The notes: a model not told the origin generated them from the letters alone. DNA of 64,000 bases from Pseudomonas sp. Au-Pse12 (GCF_021341665.1 NZ_JAJTTH010000006.1:310001-374000), one strand, 5' to 3'; counted from the stretch's first letter, positions 8,917 to 17,762 are shown. Numbers and translations: made by a program.

Positions 8917-8947
8917 AAAAACCCTGAATCTTTCGACTCAGGGCTTT
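8917..8947 (-). terminator. Terminator of the 9006-9464 gene
   Basis: On the minus strand the stem CCCTGA(G)TC / GA(T)TCAGGG is followed by a T run. It lies about 60 bases beyond the stop of the exported protein gene. Confidence 0.75.
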
Positions 8948-9005
8948 TCAGGCCTGGGATTGGGCATTGCCCCTGTTCCACGCCGGGCAACACCCCCGCC
9001 CTTAC

Positions 9006-9464
9006 TCAGTAGGCGTCATTCCAGTGCAGGTTGAGGTCGCGCGTGGCCGCCATCCGCGTATCGACCATGCTGTGTTGCACATGCCCGTTGCGCGTGGTGA
9101 CAACCTGGTATTTTCCGGCCGGCAACTGCACATAGACGAACGGGCCCACCTGGTTCAGGTTCAGCACCGACCGCCCTTGCAGGTTCTGGATCGCCACATC
9201 GATATCCGAGGTGTATTGGTTTTCCGGCCCCACGGAAAAGGTCATGTGCAGGTTGTAACCCTTGACCAGCTGGATAGCCCGCGACTCGTCCAGGCCGATG
9301 CCGCCGCACAGATAGGTGATGCCATTCTGCTGTTGCGGCTCCAGCTGCACACCGGCCGGATCGATCGGCTCGCTGCTGATGGTGGCGGACTGCAGGCCAA
9401 GTGGCGTCACTGACAGCAGCGCCGCCACAACGCCGGATATGACACTCATAGGAAAGGACTTCAT
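9006..9464 (-). CDS. Exported protein of unknown function
   Basis: A 152-residue protein with a signal peptide (residues 1 to about 26, ending LQSA). The mature part has an LCGGIGLDE segment near residue 55 and a beta-rich C-terminus with VGPFVYVQLPAGKYQVV. That segment resembles small carboxypeptidase-regulatory or transthyretin-like beta sandwiches found in periplasmic proteins. The start is the ATG at 9462-9464 behind GGGAG; upstream in-frame codons lack the signal-peptide character. Function unknown. Confidence 0.7.
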   Translation of the reverse strand: MKSFPMSVISGVVAALLSVTPLGLQSATISSEPIDPAGVQLEPQQQNGITYLCGGIGLDESRAIQLVKGYNLHMTFSVGPENQYTSDIDVAIQNLQGRSVLNLNQVGPFVYVQLPAGKYQVVTTRNGHVQHSMVDTRMAATRDLNLHWNDAY

Positions 9465-9722
9465 GATGACCACTCCCGGGTTCGTCTCGAACCGGTGAAC
9501 AGAACACCACCGCCACGTCTTCAGCCCCAGGATGGCGGTGACTGGGTCTCCCCTACTGTCTCTGAATGACCAGCCCCTCTCAGGCAAGCAACCTTGTGCT
9601 TGCAGCTCCTGTCTTAAGTGTATGCCGCGACAGAGAGCGGTTTAGAACGATTCGGCGTGAAGTCTTTAACCAAAGGAATCTAGGCTCGCCGGCTCGGAGA
9701 CCTTGCCCGCCCAGCCACTTGT

Positions 9723-10304
9723 TCACTGCGAACTGGCATCCATCAGCACCTTGAGCGCCGCATCGGCCTCGGCACGCTGGGCCTTGGTGGGTTTGCCGGC
9801 AAATTGGCTGCGCTGCTTGTTGAGGGTCAAGTAGGCGTTATCGCCATCCCCCCAGATGTAGGAGTAGATCAGCAGGAAACTGTCGGAGCCGGGCTGGCAG
9901 TAAGGGGCGACGCTGCGCAGCGGTGCCAGCAGTTGGATCATCTCGCCATAGTTGTCGGTGAACTCCAGCAGGGCGAACTGCCAGCGACCGGTCTGCGGAT
10001 CATAGTGCGAAGCGCTACCCGGCCCGGCCCAGATCTGCACCACCTCCTGCAGGCTGCGCGCACCGGAATCCTGCAACCACTCGGCATCGACCCGCGCCGA
10101 GCCGTACATGTCCTTGCTGTCGAACCACTTCTGCCAATCGCTGTAGGAAACCGCCGGGCGTGGCGCTGCCGCCATGGCCTTGGCGTACTGCTCGGGGGTC
10201 ATGCTGCAACGCAGATACACCGAGGAAGGCTCGCTCGCCTGTACCTGCCCGGTCGCTGCCAATAGCGCTGCCAGCGCCAGCCCTGTCCATGAGCGAAATT
10301 GCAT
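9723..10304 (-). CDS. Exported protein of unknown function
   Basis: A 193-residue protein with a clear signal peptide (LALAALLAATGQVQASE, cleavage near residue 23). The mature part has two cysteines (near LRCSM and PYCQPG) that could form a disulfide in the periplasm, and many aromatic residues. The ATG at 10302-10304 has AGGAA eight bases upstream. A Pseudomonas-type hypothetical without a recognised domain; same strand as its neighbours but 258 bases from the next gene. Confidence 0.7.
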   Translation of the reverse strand: MQFRSWTGLALAALLAATGQVQASEPSSVYLRCSMTPEQYAKAMAAAPRPAVSYSDWQKWFDSKDMYGSARVDAEWLQDSGARSLQEVVQIWAGPGSASHYDPQTGRWQFALLEFTDNYGEMIQLLAPLRSVAPYCQPGSDSFLLIYSYIWGDGDNAYLTLNKQRSQFAGKPTKAQRAEADAALKVLMDASSQ

Positions 10305-10409
10305 GGTTGTCGTTCCTGATCGATCAAAAAAGGTCGCCAGCATACCCGGCGCCGACACAGATCAAGGACGCTGCCCAATCCGATCAACGCCGAACGCCGG
10401 CCTACAAGC

Positions 10410-10720
10410 TCAAGCAGGCGCCTGCGCCGCCTGCCAATGCTTCATCTCCTCTGCGATAAAGTGCTGCTGTACAGCTTCTCGATGGCATCTGCGCTCAGGC
10501 CTTCGGCCTCGGCCCATTCGCGGCGGGTGGCGAGCATCGCCTTGAAGCGCTCCTCGGCCCGCACGGTGGCCGCCGAGGTCTTGAACTTCGACGCGGCCAG
10601 CACGTACTTGAAACGCGCGCCCAGGAGGGCAATGACCGCCCGATCCAGGCTGTCGATTTCCCGACGGATATCTTCCATGCCCTGGCATTGTTCCGGGCTC
10701 ATCTGCAGCTTCACTTCCAT
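10410..10720 (-). pseudogene. PchB-like chorismate mutase / isochorismate lyase with frameshifted 3' end
   Basis: An AroQ-fold protein of the PchB type. The first 84 residues match well: MEDIRREID, the GARFKYVLAASKFKTS segment carrying the Arg and Lys that bind the substrate in PchB, and REWAEAEGL. In the open frame the protein ends IEKLYSSTLSQRR at 10442. The neighbouring frame carries the family's last helix, QQHFIAEEMKHWQ, and ends at 10410. A small out-of-frame deletion next to the IEKLY codons explains this. The missing helix includes an active-site glutamine position in PchB, so the product is probably inactive. Start ATG 10718-10720 behind GGAG. Confidence 0.72.
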
Positions 10721-10829
10721 GCTCAAGGCTCCATCGACATCTAGCGGCTGGGCCCGGATTATTCCCATGGCGGCGCATGGGAGTAAAGTTGCAGGCTCGC
10801 GCCCATTCGACTGCAAAGGAACTGCCCGC

Positions 10830-11159
10830 GTGAACCAGAAGAGAACCCGAGTCCGCCTGCCCCATCCCAAGCCCGGCAAGACCGGCAGGGGCGCCTGGGT
10901 ATTCCTGCTGATCGGTAGCGTGCTGCTGGCACTGACCGGGCTACTGGACTGGGCGCTGGTGAACGCCTGGCTGGACGGGCTGATCGTTACCCGCAACCGC
11001 GCCGGCCCGAAGCTCGCCTACAGCCAGGCACAACAGCCCACCCAGTTCTATATCGAGCTGCTCTGGCAAGGCACCAGCACCCTGTTGCTGGGCGCACTGG
11101 CAGTTGCCGCGCTGTGGATCGGCCGGGTATTAATGAGCCCAGAAAAAAAACTTCGCTGA
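10830..11159 (+). CDS. Small inner-membrane protein, unknown function
   Basis: A 109-residue protein beginning at a GTG (10830) with AAGGA nine bases upstream. A basic N-terminus (about 20 residues) precedes two hydrophobic helices, at roughly residues 24-46 and 78-98, separated by a polar loop of about 30 residues. Both ends are predicted to be cytoplasmic. No recognised domain. It lies 48 bases upstream of the hydrolase gene on the same strand and may share its transcript. Confidence 0.65.
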   Translation: MNQKRTRVRLPHPKPGKTGRGAWVFLLIGSVLLALTGLLDWALVNAWLDGLIVTRNRAGPKLAYSQAQQPTQFYIELLWQGTSTLLLGALAVAALWIGRVLMSPEKKLR

Positions 11160-11207
11160 CGCCGGATGCTGCTCCGGCACATTGCAGCCGCCAAGGAATA
11201 ACCGTCC

Positions 11208-12182
11208 ATGTCCCTGCTGTCCTCACCCGACCTGCCTGCCGCGCGCCCCACCGCTACCGAGCCGGCGCCCGGCCCCAGCGAAACCTTCCACGAACCGGCG
11301 GCCGACGGTTACCTGATCGGTGGCTTCGGCTGGCGCCACCCGCAAGCCGACCCGGCGCGACCGGTGGTGATCATCAACGCCGCGACCTCGGTGCGCTGCC
11401 GCTACTACTTCCGTTTCGCCGACTACCTGTTCGCCAATGGCTTCGACGTCATGACCTATGACTATCGCGGCATCGGCGAGTCGCGCCCGGCCTCGCTCAA
11501 GGGGCTCAAGGCGTCCTGGTCGGACTGGGGCGCACTGGATTTCGAAGCCATGCTGCAACGCGCCCGGCGCGAGTTTCCCGGGCAACCAATCGATGTGGTG
11601 GGCCACAGCTTCGGTGGCTGTGCCGTGGGCCTGGCGGCCTCCGCCGGGGAAATCCGCCGCGTGGCGACCATGGGCGCGCAGTTCGCCTACTGGCGCGACT
11701 ACGAGCCCCGGCTGCGCTGGCGCATGCTGGGCAAATGGCATGTGCTGATGCCCCTGCTGACCGGCTTCTACGGCTACTTCCCGGGCAAGCGCCTGGGCTG
11801 GATGGAGGACACCCCCGCCGGCGTGGTCCGCGACTGGGCCACCCCGCATCCACGCTATGAAGGCCGCCCCAGTGGCCGCAGGCTCACCGGCGCGCGCAGC
11901 GGCCAGCCCTTCGCCCAGGTCACGGCCAACGTGCTCGCCATCAGCCTCAGCGACGACCCCTTCGGCACGGTGGCGGCCATTGAGCGCCTGCTGGGCTACT
12001 TCAGCCACAGCGCCCGCACCCATTTGCGCATCGCCCCGCAGGATATCGGCGAAACCGAGGTCGGCCATTTCGCCTTTTTCCACAGCCGCTTCGACACCCG
12101 GCTCTGGCCCATCATCCTGAGCTGGCTGCGCCACGGCGAACTCGACAGCCGCAGCCCGGGACGGGTAGTGCCGCGCGCCTGA
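11208..12182 (+). CDS. Alpha/beta hydrolase
   Basis: A 324-residue cytoplasmic hydrolase. The nucleophile elbow GHSFGG places the catalytic serine at residue 134. An oxyanion region NAATSVRCRYY lies near residue 60, YDYRGIGES marks the loop after strand 4, and a late GHFAFFH segment supplies the likely catalytic histidine. It resembles the serine-aminopeptidase-like or predicted esterase subgroup found in many proteobacteria. The substrate is unknown. No signal peptide is visible. Confidence 0.85.
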   Translation: MSLLSSPDLPAARPTATEPAPGPSETFHEPAADGYLIGGFGWRHPQADPARPVVIINAATSVRCRYYFRFADYLFANGFDVMTYDYRGIGESRPASLKGLKASWSDWGALDFEAMLQRARREFPGQPIDVVGHSFGGCAVGLAASAGEIRRVATMGAQFAYWRDYEPRLRWRMLGKWHVLMPLLTGFYGYFPGKRLGWMEDTPAGVVRDWATPHPRYEGRPSGRRLTGARSGQPFAQVTANVLAISLSDDPFGTVAAIERLLGYFSHSARTHLRIAPQDIGETEVGHFAFFHSRFDTRLWPIILSWLRHGELDSRSPGRVVPRA

Positions 12183-12307
12183 GCCGCCCTTCTCGCCCGG
12201 CGGCAGGTGCTCCGGCCTCGATTTGCTGGCATCCTTGGCCGCCTGAAAAGGTCGCTGCAGCCCGGCGACCCACGCGAAACACCTCACAGCATCAAGGTAA
12301 GGCGCCC

Positions 12308-12718
12308 ATGGCATCTGCGAACAAGCAACACAAAAGGGCCCAGCGGGCGAAAACCAAGGCCAAGCAAAACCGCGCCAAGCGCACGGCACCCACTTCGGAA
12401 CTGGAGCTGGACCCCAACGACAGCCGCATCGACTTCGAGTCGGTGGACCTGACCGAGCTGTTCGTGAAAATGCTCGACGCCGAGAAAACCAGCCTGCAGG
12501 CCATGTGCACCGTGTTCCTCTCGGACCCGTTGCTGGAGCTGGTGTATGAGCAGGAAGGCGACGAAGGCGCCACGGATTTCATCCTTGCGGCGCTGATCGA
12601 GTACCGCAACTGGTCCACCGAAGCCGACGAGGCGGCGGCGCTGGAGTGGATCGAGTCCGAGGCCTTCCGCAACGACTACATGGCCGCGTCCCAGGCGCTG
12701 TTCAGCACCAAGGACTGA
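12308..12718 (+). CDS. Conserved hypothetical protein with basic N-terminus
   Basis: A 136-residue protein. The first 28 residues are strongly basic (Lys/Arg-rich, with KQHKRAQRAKTKAKQNRAKR). The remainder is acidic and helical, ending in a region rich in Glu and aromatic residues. The basic tail suggests nucleic acid contact, but no domain is recognised. AAGGTAAGG precedes the ATG. A strong terminator follows. Confidence 0.7.
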   Translation: MASANKQHKRAQRAKTKAKQNRAKRTAPTSELELDPNDSRIDFESVDLTELFVKMLDAEKTSLQAMCTVFLSDPLLELVYEQEGDEGATDFILAALIEYRNWSTEADEAAALEWIESEAFRNDYMAASQALFSTKD

Positions 12719-12736
12719 GCCGCCGACAGGCATGAA

Positions 12737-12770
12737 AAAAGGGCGCATTCAGCAATGAATGCGCCCTTTT
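12737..12770. terminator. Bidirectional terminator
   Basis: The perfect stem AAAAGGGCGCATTC / GAATGCGCCCTTTT sits between converging genes ending at 12718 and 12800 and can serve both. Confidence 0.92.
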
Positions 12771-12799
12771 CATTTCAGCTACAGAAGCCGAGCCGAGAC

Positions 12800-13120
12800 T
12801 CAGGCCGCTTCCAGCCGAGGAATTTCCATGCCGATGCGCGAACTGGCGAAGTTCAGGTCGCCGCTGGCGATGGACTGGGCCTTGAAGCCTGCGCCGATCA
12901 GGTCACGGACATACAGCTTGTTGTAGATGAACATGAACACCAGGTTGCTCAGGCCGAAAGTGAACATGGCCAGCAGGAACATGATGGCTGCCCATTTCCA
13001 GTCGGCGCGGAACAGTGCCGGGATGAAACCGAAGAAGAACACGGTCCAGGAGAAACCAACTGGCGCTTCCTTGATGGCTCCGGTGTTCGGGTTTTTGAAG
13101 ATGATTTTAGTGAACGCCAT
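12800..13120 (-). CDS. Small membrane protein (DUF2628/HrgC-like)
   Basis: A 106-residue protein. The N-terminal IIFKNPNTGAIKEAPVGFSW is followed by two close hydrophobic helices (about residues 25-40 and 43-65) and a short cytoplasmic tail with YNKLYVRDLI. This N-terminus and the FFFGFIPALFR-type helix occur in small bacterial membrane proteins annotated as DUF2628 or HrgC-like. Start ATG 13118-13120 with AGGAG seven bases upstream. Function unknown. Confidence 0.7.
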   Translation of the reverse strand: MAFTKIIFKNPNTGAIKEAPVGFSWTVFFFGFIPALFRADWKWAAIMFLLAMFTFGLSNLVFMFIYNKLYVRDLIGAGFKAQSIASGDLNFASSRIGMEIPRLEAA

Positions 13121-13446
13121 GCGCGTCTCCTTGCCGCCCCATTTTGAGGAACCAACGACCGGGCGATCGCCATTGGACCCTGAATGCTCATTCTTCGAGC
13201 CGGGACCGTCAGCCATGCCATAGGCAAGTGCGGACAATCAGGAGCATGGGCCGGCGCGGATGGATCAGGGGGAGGGAAGCGGAAGACGGATTCAGAGTCC
13301 CGACAAGCATTCAATCCCTTGCAATACAGCGCTATTCCCTAGCTCCTCTCACGCAGGCACGCAAGAGCTCTTATCGAAGAGCGCGCAGGCTACTATTTCG
13401 CCAGCGGGCTGTCCATGAAACGCCATGTAACAAGTCACAGATCCAA
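13121..13446. other. Intergenic region without a recognisable gene
   Basis: It lies between the start of the small membrane protein gene and the gabP terminator. It contains a GCGATCGC palindrome at 13164-13171. No ORF with Pseudomonas codon bias and no RNA gene was seen. Confidence 0.5.
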
Positions 13447-13486
13447 TAAAAAAAGCCGCGGTCAATGCTGACAGCGGCCTTTTTGT
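13447..13486 (-). terminator. gabP terminator
   Basis: On the minus strand the stem GCCGC-T-GTCA / TGAC-C-GCGGC is followed by seven T, 20 bases beyond the gabP stop. Confidence 0.88.
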
Positions 13487-13505
13487 ATGGCAAAGCGTCA
13501 AACCG

Positions 13506-14897
13506 TCAGTTCAGCACCAGGGCGCCCTTGCCCTCGATCTTGCGCCGACGGGCCACCAGCAGGCCGGCGGCGATCACCAGGATGCTCAGCAGGCCGGTGG
13601 CGAGGATCTCCACCCGATGCTCTTCCTGGAACAGCATGATGCCCAGGATCGCCACGATGAACACGATCACCGCGTAGGTCAGGCCGGGGAACAGCCACAT
13701 GCGGAAGGCGATCTTTTCGCCAGCCGCCACGCGCTTCTGGCGCATGCGCAGTTGCGACACGGCGATCACCAGGTACACCAGCAGGGCGATGGCGCCGGAA
13801 CTGGCCAGCAGGAACTCGAACACCGCCGCCGGGGCCACGTAGTTGGCGAACACCGCGAGGAAGGCCGCAGCGGTGGACAGGATCACCGCCCAGTAAGGCG
13901 TGCCGCTGGCATTGGTGCGCTTGGCCGCTGCCGGGGCATCGCCACGCTTGCCCAGGGAGAAGAGCATGCGCGAGGCGGTATAGAGCGCCGAGTTCAGGCA
14001 ACTGGTCACCGCCACCAGCACCACCAGGTCAACGATCAGCTTGGCGTTGGGAATGCCCATGCGGTCAAGCACGGTCTGGTAGGAGCCGACCTGGGCCAGG
14101 CTTGGGTCGTTCCACGGCACCAGGGCCACGACGATGAAGATCGACACCAGGTAGAACAGGCCGATCCGCCAGATCACCGAGTTGGTGGCCTTGGAGATCT
14201 GCTTGCCCGGGTTGTGGGATTCTGCCGCGGCGATGGTAACGATCTCGGTCCCCATAAAGGAGAACATGGTGGTCAGCATGGCCGCCAGCACCGCGCCCAT
14301 GCCGTTGGGCATGAAGCCCTGGGTATCCACCAGGTGCGAGACACCGCTGACCTGGCTATTGGGCAGCAAGCCGCAAATGGCCGCCAGGCCGAGGATCACG
14401 AAGCCGATGATGGCCACCACCTTGATCAGGGCGAACCAGAACTCGAACTCGCCGTAGTTCTTCACGCTGAACAGGTTGGTGGCGGTCAGCAGCAACGTGA
14501 TCACCAGGGTGAAGACCCAGATCGCCACGTTGGGGAACCAGGCATGCAGGATGGTCGCGGCGGCGTTGGCTTCCAGCGGGATCACCAACACCCAGAACCA
14601 CCAGTACAGCCAGCCGATGGTGAAACCGGCCCAGTGGCCGATGGCGCGATCGGCGTAAGTCGAGAACGAACCGGTGTCCGGCGAGGCGACCGCCATTTCC
14701 GCCAGCATGCGCATCACCAGCACCACCAGGGTGCCAGCGGCGGCATAGGCCAGCAGCACGGCCGGGCCGGCCTCGGCGATGGCGTGGCCGGAGCCGACGA
14801 AAAGACCTGCGCCGATCACACCGGCAATCGACAGCATGGTTACATGCCGCGGTTTGAGCCCCTGTTCGAGGTCATTGGAGAGTTGCGTACCGCTCAT
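13506..14897 (-). CDS. gabP: GABA permease GabP
   Basis: A 463-residue inner-membrane amino acid/proton symporter of the APC superfamily with about 12 helices. It follows E. coli GabP almost along its whole length: LKPRHVTMLSIAGVIGAGLF at the N-terminus, PDTGSFSTYADRAIG, SVKNYGEFEFW, SFMGTEIVTIAAAESH, and TSCLNSALYTASRML. The ATG at 14895-14897 has AAAGG upstream and gives the family N-terminus; the longer frame to 15140 is not needed. The gene is alone, divergent from the amino acid ABC operon, and ends at a terminator. It imports 4-aminobutyrate for use as carbon and nitrogen. Confidence 0.93.
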   Translation of the reverse strand: MSGTQLSNDLEQGLKPRHVTMLSIAGVIGAGLFVGSGHAIAEAGPAVLLAYAAAGTLVVLVMRMLAEMAVASPDTGSFSTYADRAIGHWAGFTIGWLYWWFWVLVIPLEANAAATILHAWFPNVAIWVFTLVITLLLTATNLFSVKNYGEFEFWFALIKVVAIIGFVILGLAAICGLLPNSQVSGVSHLVDTQGFMPNGMGAVLAAMLTTMFSFMGTEIVTIAAAESHNPGKQISKATNSVIWRIGLFYLVSIFIVVALVPWNDPSLAQVGSYQTVLDRMGIPNAKLIVDLVVLVAVTSCLNSALYTASRMLFSLGKRGDAPAAAKRTNASGTPYWAVILSTAAAFLAVFANYVAPAAVFEFLLASSGAIALLVYLVIAVSQLRMRQKRVAAGEKIAFRMWLFPGLTYAVIVFIVAILGIMLFQEEHRVEILATGLLSILVIAAGLLVARRRKIEGKGALVLN

Positions 14898-15439
14898 GAA
14901 AAGCACCTTTGCAACGAAAAAAGAATCACTCCACCCGGGCTGGATTGGCTCTCGTAAAAAGAATCCAACAGGGCGTTCTTTATTTCGCACGCAAGATTTG
15001 CGCCAAAATGTTACAGAGTCCCGGGCAACGGGGGTTGGCGAGCCGACCGACGGGATTCCCAACTCCTTGAGATCAATGGCATTTCGCCATTTCGTTACCG
15101 GGCGACTCACTTGTCGGACAATCCGGCGCACCAGAAACACACCCGAAAAGTGGGCGATGAGCGATTAGAGTGCAGATCCATGACCTTTGGCCCGTAAACC
15201 CTTCCAACACCCGGCCAAAGCTGGCACCATCGCGCCTTTTTTTACGCGACACCTACCGGATTCCAGGCGAATCCAGGGTTCAAACGGGCGTTCGGTTGTT
15301 GATGGGGCGACAGTCTTCTGTGCTGATGCGACAACCTGCCACACACCGTCCGTTTACCTCCGGTAGCGCTGTTGGCTGCGATTCGAACCCTATGCTAGCT
15401 TGGCGCCTCGCCAGGAAGGCCGCCAACAGCAGGAGCACA
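14898..15439. promoter_or_regulatory. Divergent intergenic region between gabP and the amino acid ABC operon
   Basis: About 540 bases without a gene. It holds a CTTTGGCC / GGCCAAAG inverted repeat (15185-15192, 15213-15220) followed 16 bases later by a seven-T run. That could be the end of a small transcript or a protein-binding site. A CTATGCT element at 15390-15396, about 65 bases before the operon, resembles a sigma-S or sigma-70 -10 hexamer. Promoters for both genes must lie here. Confidence 0.35.
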
Positions 15440-15469
15440 ATGAACTCTATGAGGACCGCACATGGCTGA
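15440..15469 (+). CDS. Possible nine-residue leader peptide overlapping the ABC ATPase start
   Basis: A tiny frame reading MNSMRTAHG has AGGAG ideally spaced before its ATG, and its stop overlaps the first codons of the ATPase gene in another frame. The ATPase has its own GAGGA inside this frame. It may couple translation, or it may be chance. Confidence 0.3.
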   Translation: MNSMRTAHG

Positions 15470-16235
15470 GGCCACGCCCGCGCTTGAAATCCGCAACTTG
15501 CACAAACGCTACGGCACTCAGGAGGTACTCAAAGGTATCTCGCTGACCGCACGCGACGGTGACGTGATATCGATCCTGGGTTCCTCCGGCTCCGGCAAGT
15601 CCACTTTCCTGCGCTGCATCAACCTGCTGGAAAATCCGCACCAGGGGCAGATCCTGGTCGCCGGCGAAGAGCTCAAGCTCAAGCCCGCGAAAAACGGCGA
15701 GCTGGTGGCCGCCGACGGCAAGCAGATCAACCGCCTGCGCAGCGAAATCGGTTTCGTCTTTCAGAATTTCAATCTCTGGCCGCACATGAGCGTGCTCGAC
15801 AACATCATCGAGGCACCGCGCCGGGTGCTGGGCCAGAGCAAGGCCGAAGCCATCGAAGTGGCCGAGGCACTGCTGGCCAAGGTCGGCATCGCCGACAAGC
15901 GCCACGCCTACCCGGCCCAGCTTTCCGGTGGCCAGCAGCAGCGCGCCGCCATCGCCCGCACCCTGGCGATGCAACCCAAAGTCATCCTGTTCGACGAGCC
16001 GACCTCGGCCCTGGACCCGGAAATGGTCCAGGAAGTCCTCAACGTGATCCGCGCCCTGGCCGAAGAAGGCCGCACCATGCTGCTGGTCACCCACGAAATG
16101 AGCTTTGCCCGTCAGGTCTCCAGTGAAGTGGTGTTTCTGCACCAGGGCCTGGTAGAAGAACAAGGATCGCCACAGCAGGTCTTCGAGAACCCGCTTTCGG
16201 CACGCTGCAAACAATTCATGTCCAGCAACCGCTAA
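15462..16235 (+). CDS. Polar/basic amino acid ABC transporter, ATP-binding subunit
   Basis: A 257-residue ATPase of the HisP/GlnQ type. Walker A is GSSGSGKST at residues 40-48, the signature is LSGGQQQR, and Walker B is VILFDEPTSALD; the switch histidine is in VTHEMSFA. It energises import with the two permeases downstream. The insertion around residues 70-88 (ELKLKPAKNGELVAADGKQ) is typical of HisP-like subunits for His, Lys, Arg or ornithine. The start has GAGGA six bases upstream. First gene of the four-gene operon 15462-18448, in the same position as PA5152-PA5155 of P. aeruginosa. Confidence 0.9.
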   Translation: MAEATPALEIRNLHKRYGTQEVLKGISLTARDGDVISILGSSGSGKSTFLRCINLLENPHQGQILVAGEELKLKPAKNGELVAADGKQINRLRSEIGFVFQNFNLWPHMSVLDNIIEAPRRVLGQSKAEAIEVAEALLAKVGIADKRHAYPAQLSGGQQQRAAIARTLAMQPKVILFDEPTSALDPEMVQEVLNVIRALAEEGRTMLLVTHEMSFARQVSSEVVFLHQGLVEEQGSPQQVFENPLSARCKQFMSSNR

Positions 16236-16248
16236 CGGAGCTACACGC

Positions 16249-17001
16249 ATGCAGAGCTATAAGAAAATCCTCCTGGCCGCTGCCGTCACCCTGGCGTTCA
16301 GTGCCAGCGCTGCCGCCGAGACCCTGAAGATGGGCATCGAAGCAGCCTACCCGCCGTTCAACAACAAGGACGCCAGCGGCCAAGTGGTCGGCTTCGACAA
16401 AGACATCGGCGACGCCCTGTGCGCCAAGATGAAAGTCGAATGCACCGTGGTCACCTCCGACTGGGACGGCATCATCCCGGCCCTGAACGCGAAGAAGTTC
16501 GACTTCCTGATCTCTTCGCTGTCGATCACCGACGAGCGCAAGCAAGCGGTGGACTTCACCGACCCGTACTACTCCAACAAGCTGCAGTTCATCGCGCCCA
16601 AGGCCAAGACCGAGTTCAAGACCGACAAGGCCTCGCTCAAGGGCAAGATCATCGGCGCACAACGGGCGACCCTGGCCGGCACCTGGCTGGAAGATCAACT
16701 GGGCGACGACATCACCATCAAGCTCTACGACACCCAGGAAAACGCCTACCTGGACCTGACCTCCGGCCGCCTGGACGCGATCCTGGCCGACAAGTACGTC
16801 AACTACGAGTGGCTCAAGAGCGAAGCCGGCAAGCCTTACGAGTTCAAGGGCGATCCGGTTGAAGAAAGCGACAAGATCGGCATTGCCGTACGCAAGAAAG
16901 ATCCTCTGCGCGAGAAGCTGAACGCCGCCCTGAAGGAAATCGTGGCCGACGGCACTTACAAGAAGATCAACGACAAGTACTTCCCGTTCAGCATCTATTG
17001 A
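16249..17001 (+). CDS. Amino acid ABC transporter, periplasmic substrate-binding protein
   Basis: A 250-residue periplasmic protein. The signal peptide ends SAAA near residue 23, followed by ETLKMGIEAAYPPFN, the usual start of a mature family-3 solute-binding protein. SDWDGIIPALNAKKFDFLISS and ITDERKQAVDFTDPYY form the ligand-cleft region typical of lysine/arginine/ornithine- and histidine-binding proteins. It delivers the amino acid to the permeases encoded next. GGAG lies eight bases before the ATG, and the gene sits 13 bases after the ATPase gene. Confidence 0.9.
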   Translation: MQSYKKILLAAAVTLAFSASAAAETLKMGIEAAYPPFNNKDASGQVVGFDKDIGDALCAKMKVECTVVTSDWDGIIPALNAKKFDFLISSLSITDERKQAVDFTDPYYSNKLQFIAPKAKTEFKTDKASLKGKIIGAQRATLAGTWLEDQLGDDITIKLYDTQENAYLDLTSGRLDAILADKYVNYEWLKSEAGKPYEFKGDPVEESDKIGIAVRKKDPLREKLNAALKEIVADGTYKKINDKYFPFSIY

Positions 17002-17017
17002 TACTGACTTGCCTGAC

Positions 17018-17042
17018 CGGCGCCCGCCCCCTGGGCGCCGGT
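17018..17042 (+). promoter_or_regulatory. Intercistronic GC-rich hairpin
   Basis: The perfect stem CCGGCGCCC / GGGCGCCGG lies between the binding-protein and first permease genes and lacks a T run. Hairpins in this position commonly protect the upstream mRNA and keep binding-protein levels above permease levels. Confidence 0.6.
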
Positions 17043-17066
17043 CCTTAGCAAAGCCATCCAGACCCC

Positions 17067-17762
17067 ATGAATATCGATCTCTACGGATTCGGCCCGGCGC
17101 TCGCCGCCGGCGCGCTGATGACCGTCAAGCTGGCCCTCTCGGCGTTGTGCCTGGGGCTGGTGCTCGGTCTGCTCGGCGCCTTGGCCAAGACTTCTCCGTA
17201 CAAGCCGCTGCAATGGCTTGGCGGCGCTTATTCGACCCTGGTGCGCGGCGTTCCGGAGCTGCTCTGGGTCCTGCTCATCTACTTCGGCACGGTCAACCTG
17301 ATGCGGGCCCTGGGCGAGTTCTTCGGCAACCCCGAGCTTGAACTCAACGCCTTCGCCGCCGGGGTGATCGCCCTTGGCCTGTGCTTCGGCGCCTACGCCA
17401 CCGAAGTGTTCCGCGGCGCGATCCTGGCCATTCCCAAGGGTCACCGCGAGGCCGGCATGGCCCTGGGCCTGTCGAAATGGCGGATCTTCACCCGGCTGAT
17501 CATGCCGCAGATGTGGCGCATCGCCCTGCCGGGCCTGGGCAACCTGTTCATGATCCTGATGAAGGACACTGCCCTGGTGTCGGTGATCGGCCTGGAAGAA
17601 ATCATGCGTCACTCGCAGATTGCAGTGACCGTTTCCAAGCAGCCGTTCACCTTCTACATGGTCGCCGCCTTCATGTACCTGGGCCTGACCGTGCTGGCCA
17701 TGACCGGCATGCACTTCCTGGAAAAACGCGCCGCTCGCGGCTTCGCAAGGAGCGCCCAATGA
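17067..17762 (+). CDS. Amino acid ABC transporter permease (HisQ-like)
   Basis: A 231-residue inner-membrane subunit with five hydrophobic helices. The family-wide GTPxL-type segment appears as VRGVPELLWVLLIYFG, and the EAA loop that docks the ATPase is EAGMALGLSKWRIFTRLIMP. It pairs with the next gene product to form the pore. No strong ribosome-binding site is seen at its ATG. The end overlaps the next gene in ATGA. Confidence 0.88.
   Translation: MNIDLYGFGPALAAGALMTVKLALSALCLGLVLGLLGALAKTSPYKPLQWLGGAYSTLVRGVPELLWVLLIYFGTVNLMRALGEFFGNPELELNAFAAGVIALGLCFGAYATEVFRGAILAIPKGHREAGMALGLSKWRIFTRLIMPQMWRIALPGLGNLFMILMKDTALVSVIGLEEIMRHSQIAVTVSKQPFTFYMVAAFMYLGLTVLAMTGMHFLEKRAARGFARSAQ

Noticed and set aside
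14898-15140. N-terminal extension of GabP by about 80 residues
   Set aside because: The extension is not hydrophobic or family-like. The ATG at 14897 gives the normal GabP N-terminus and has AAAGG upstream.
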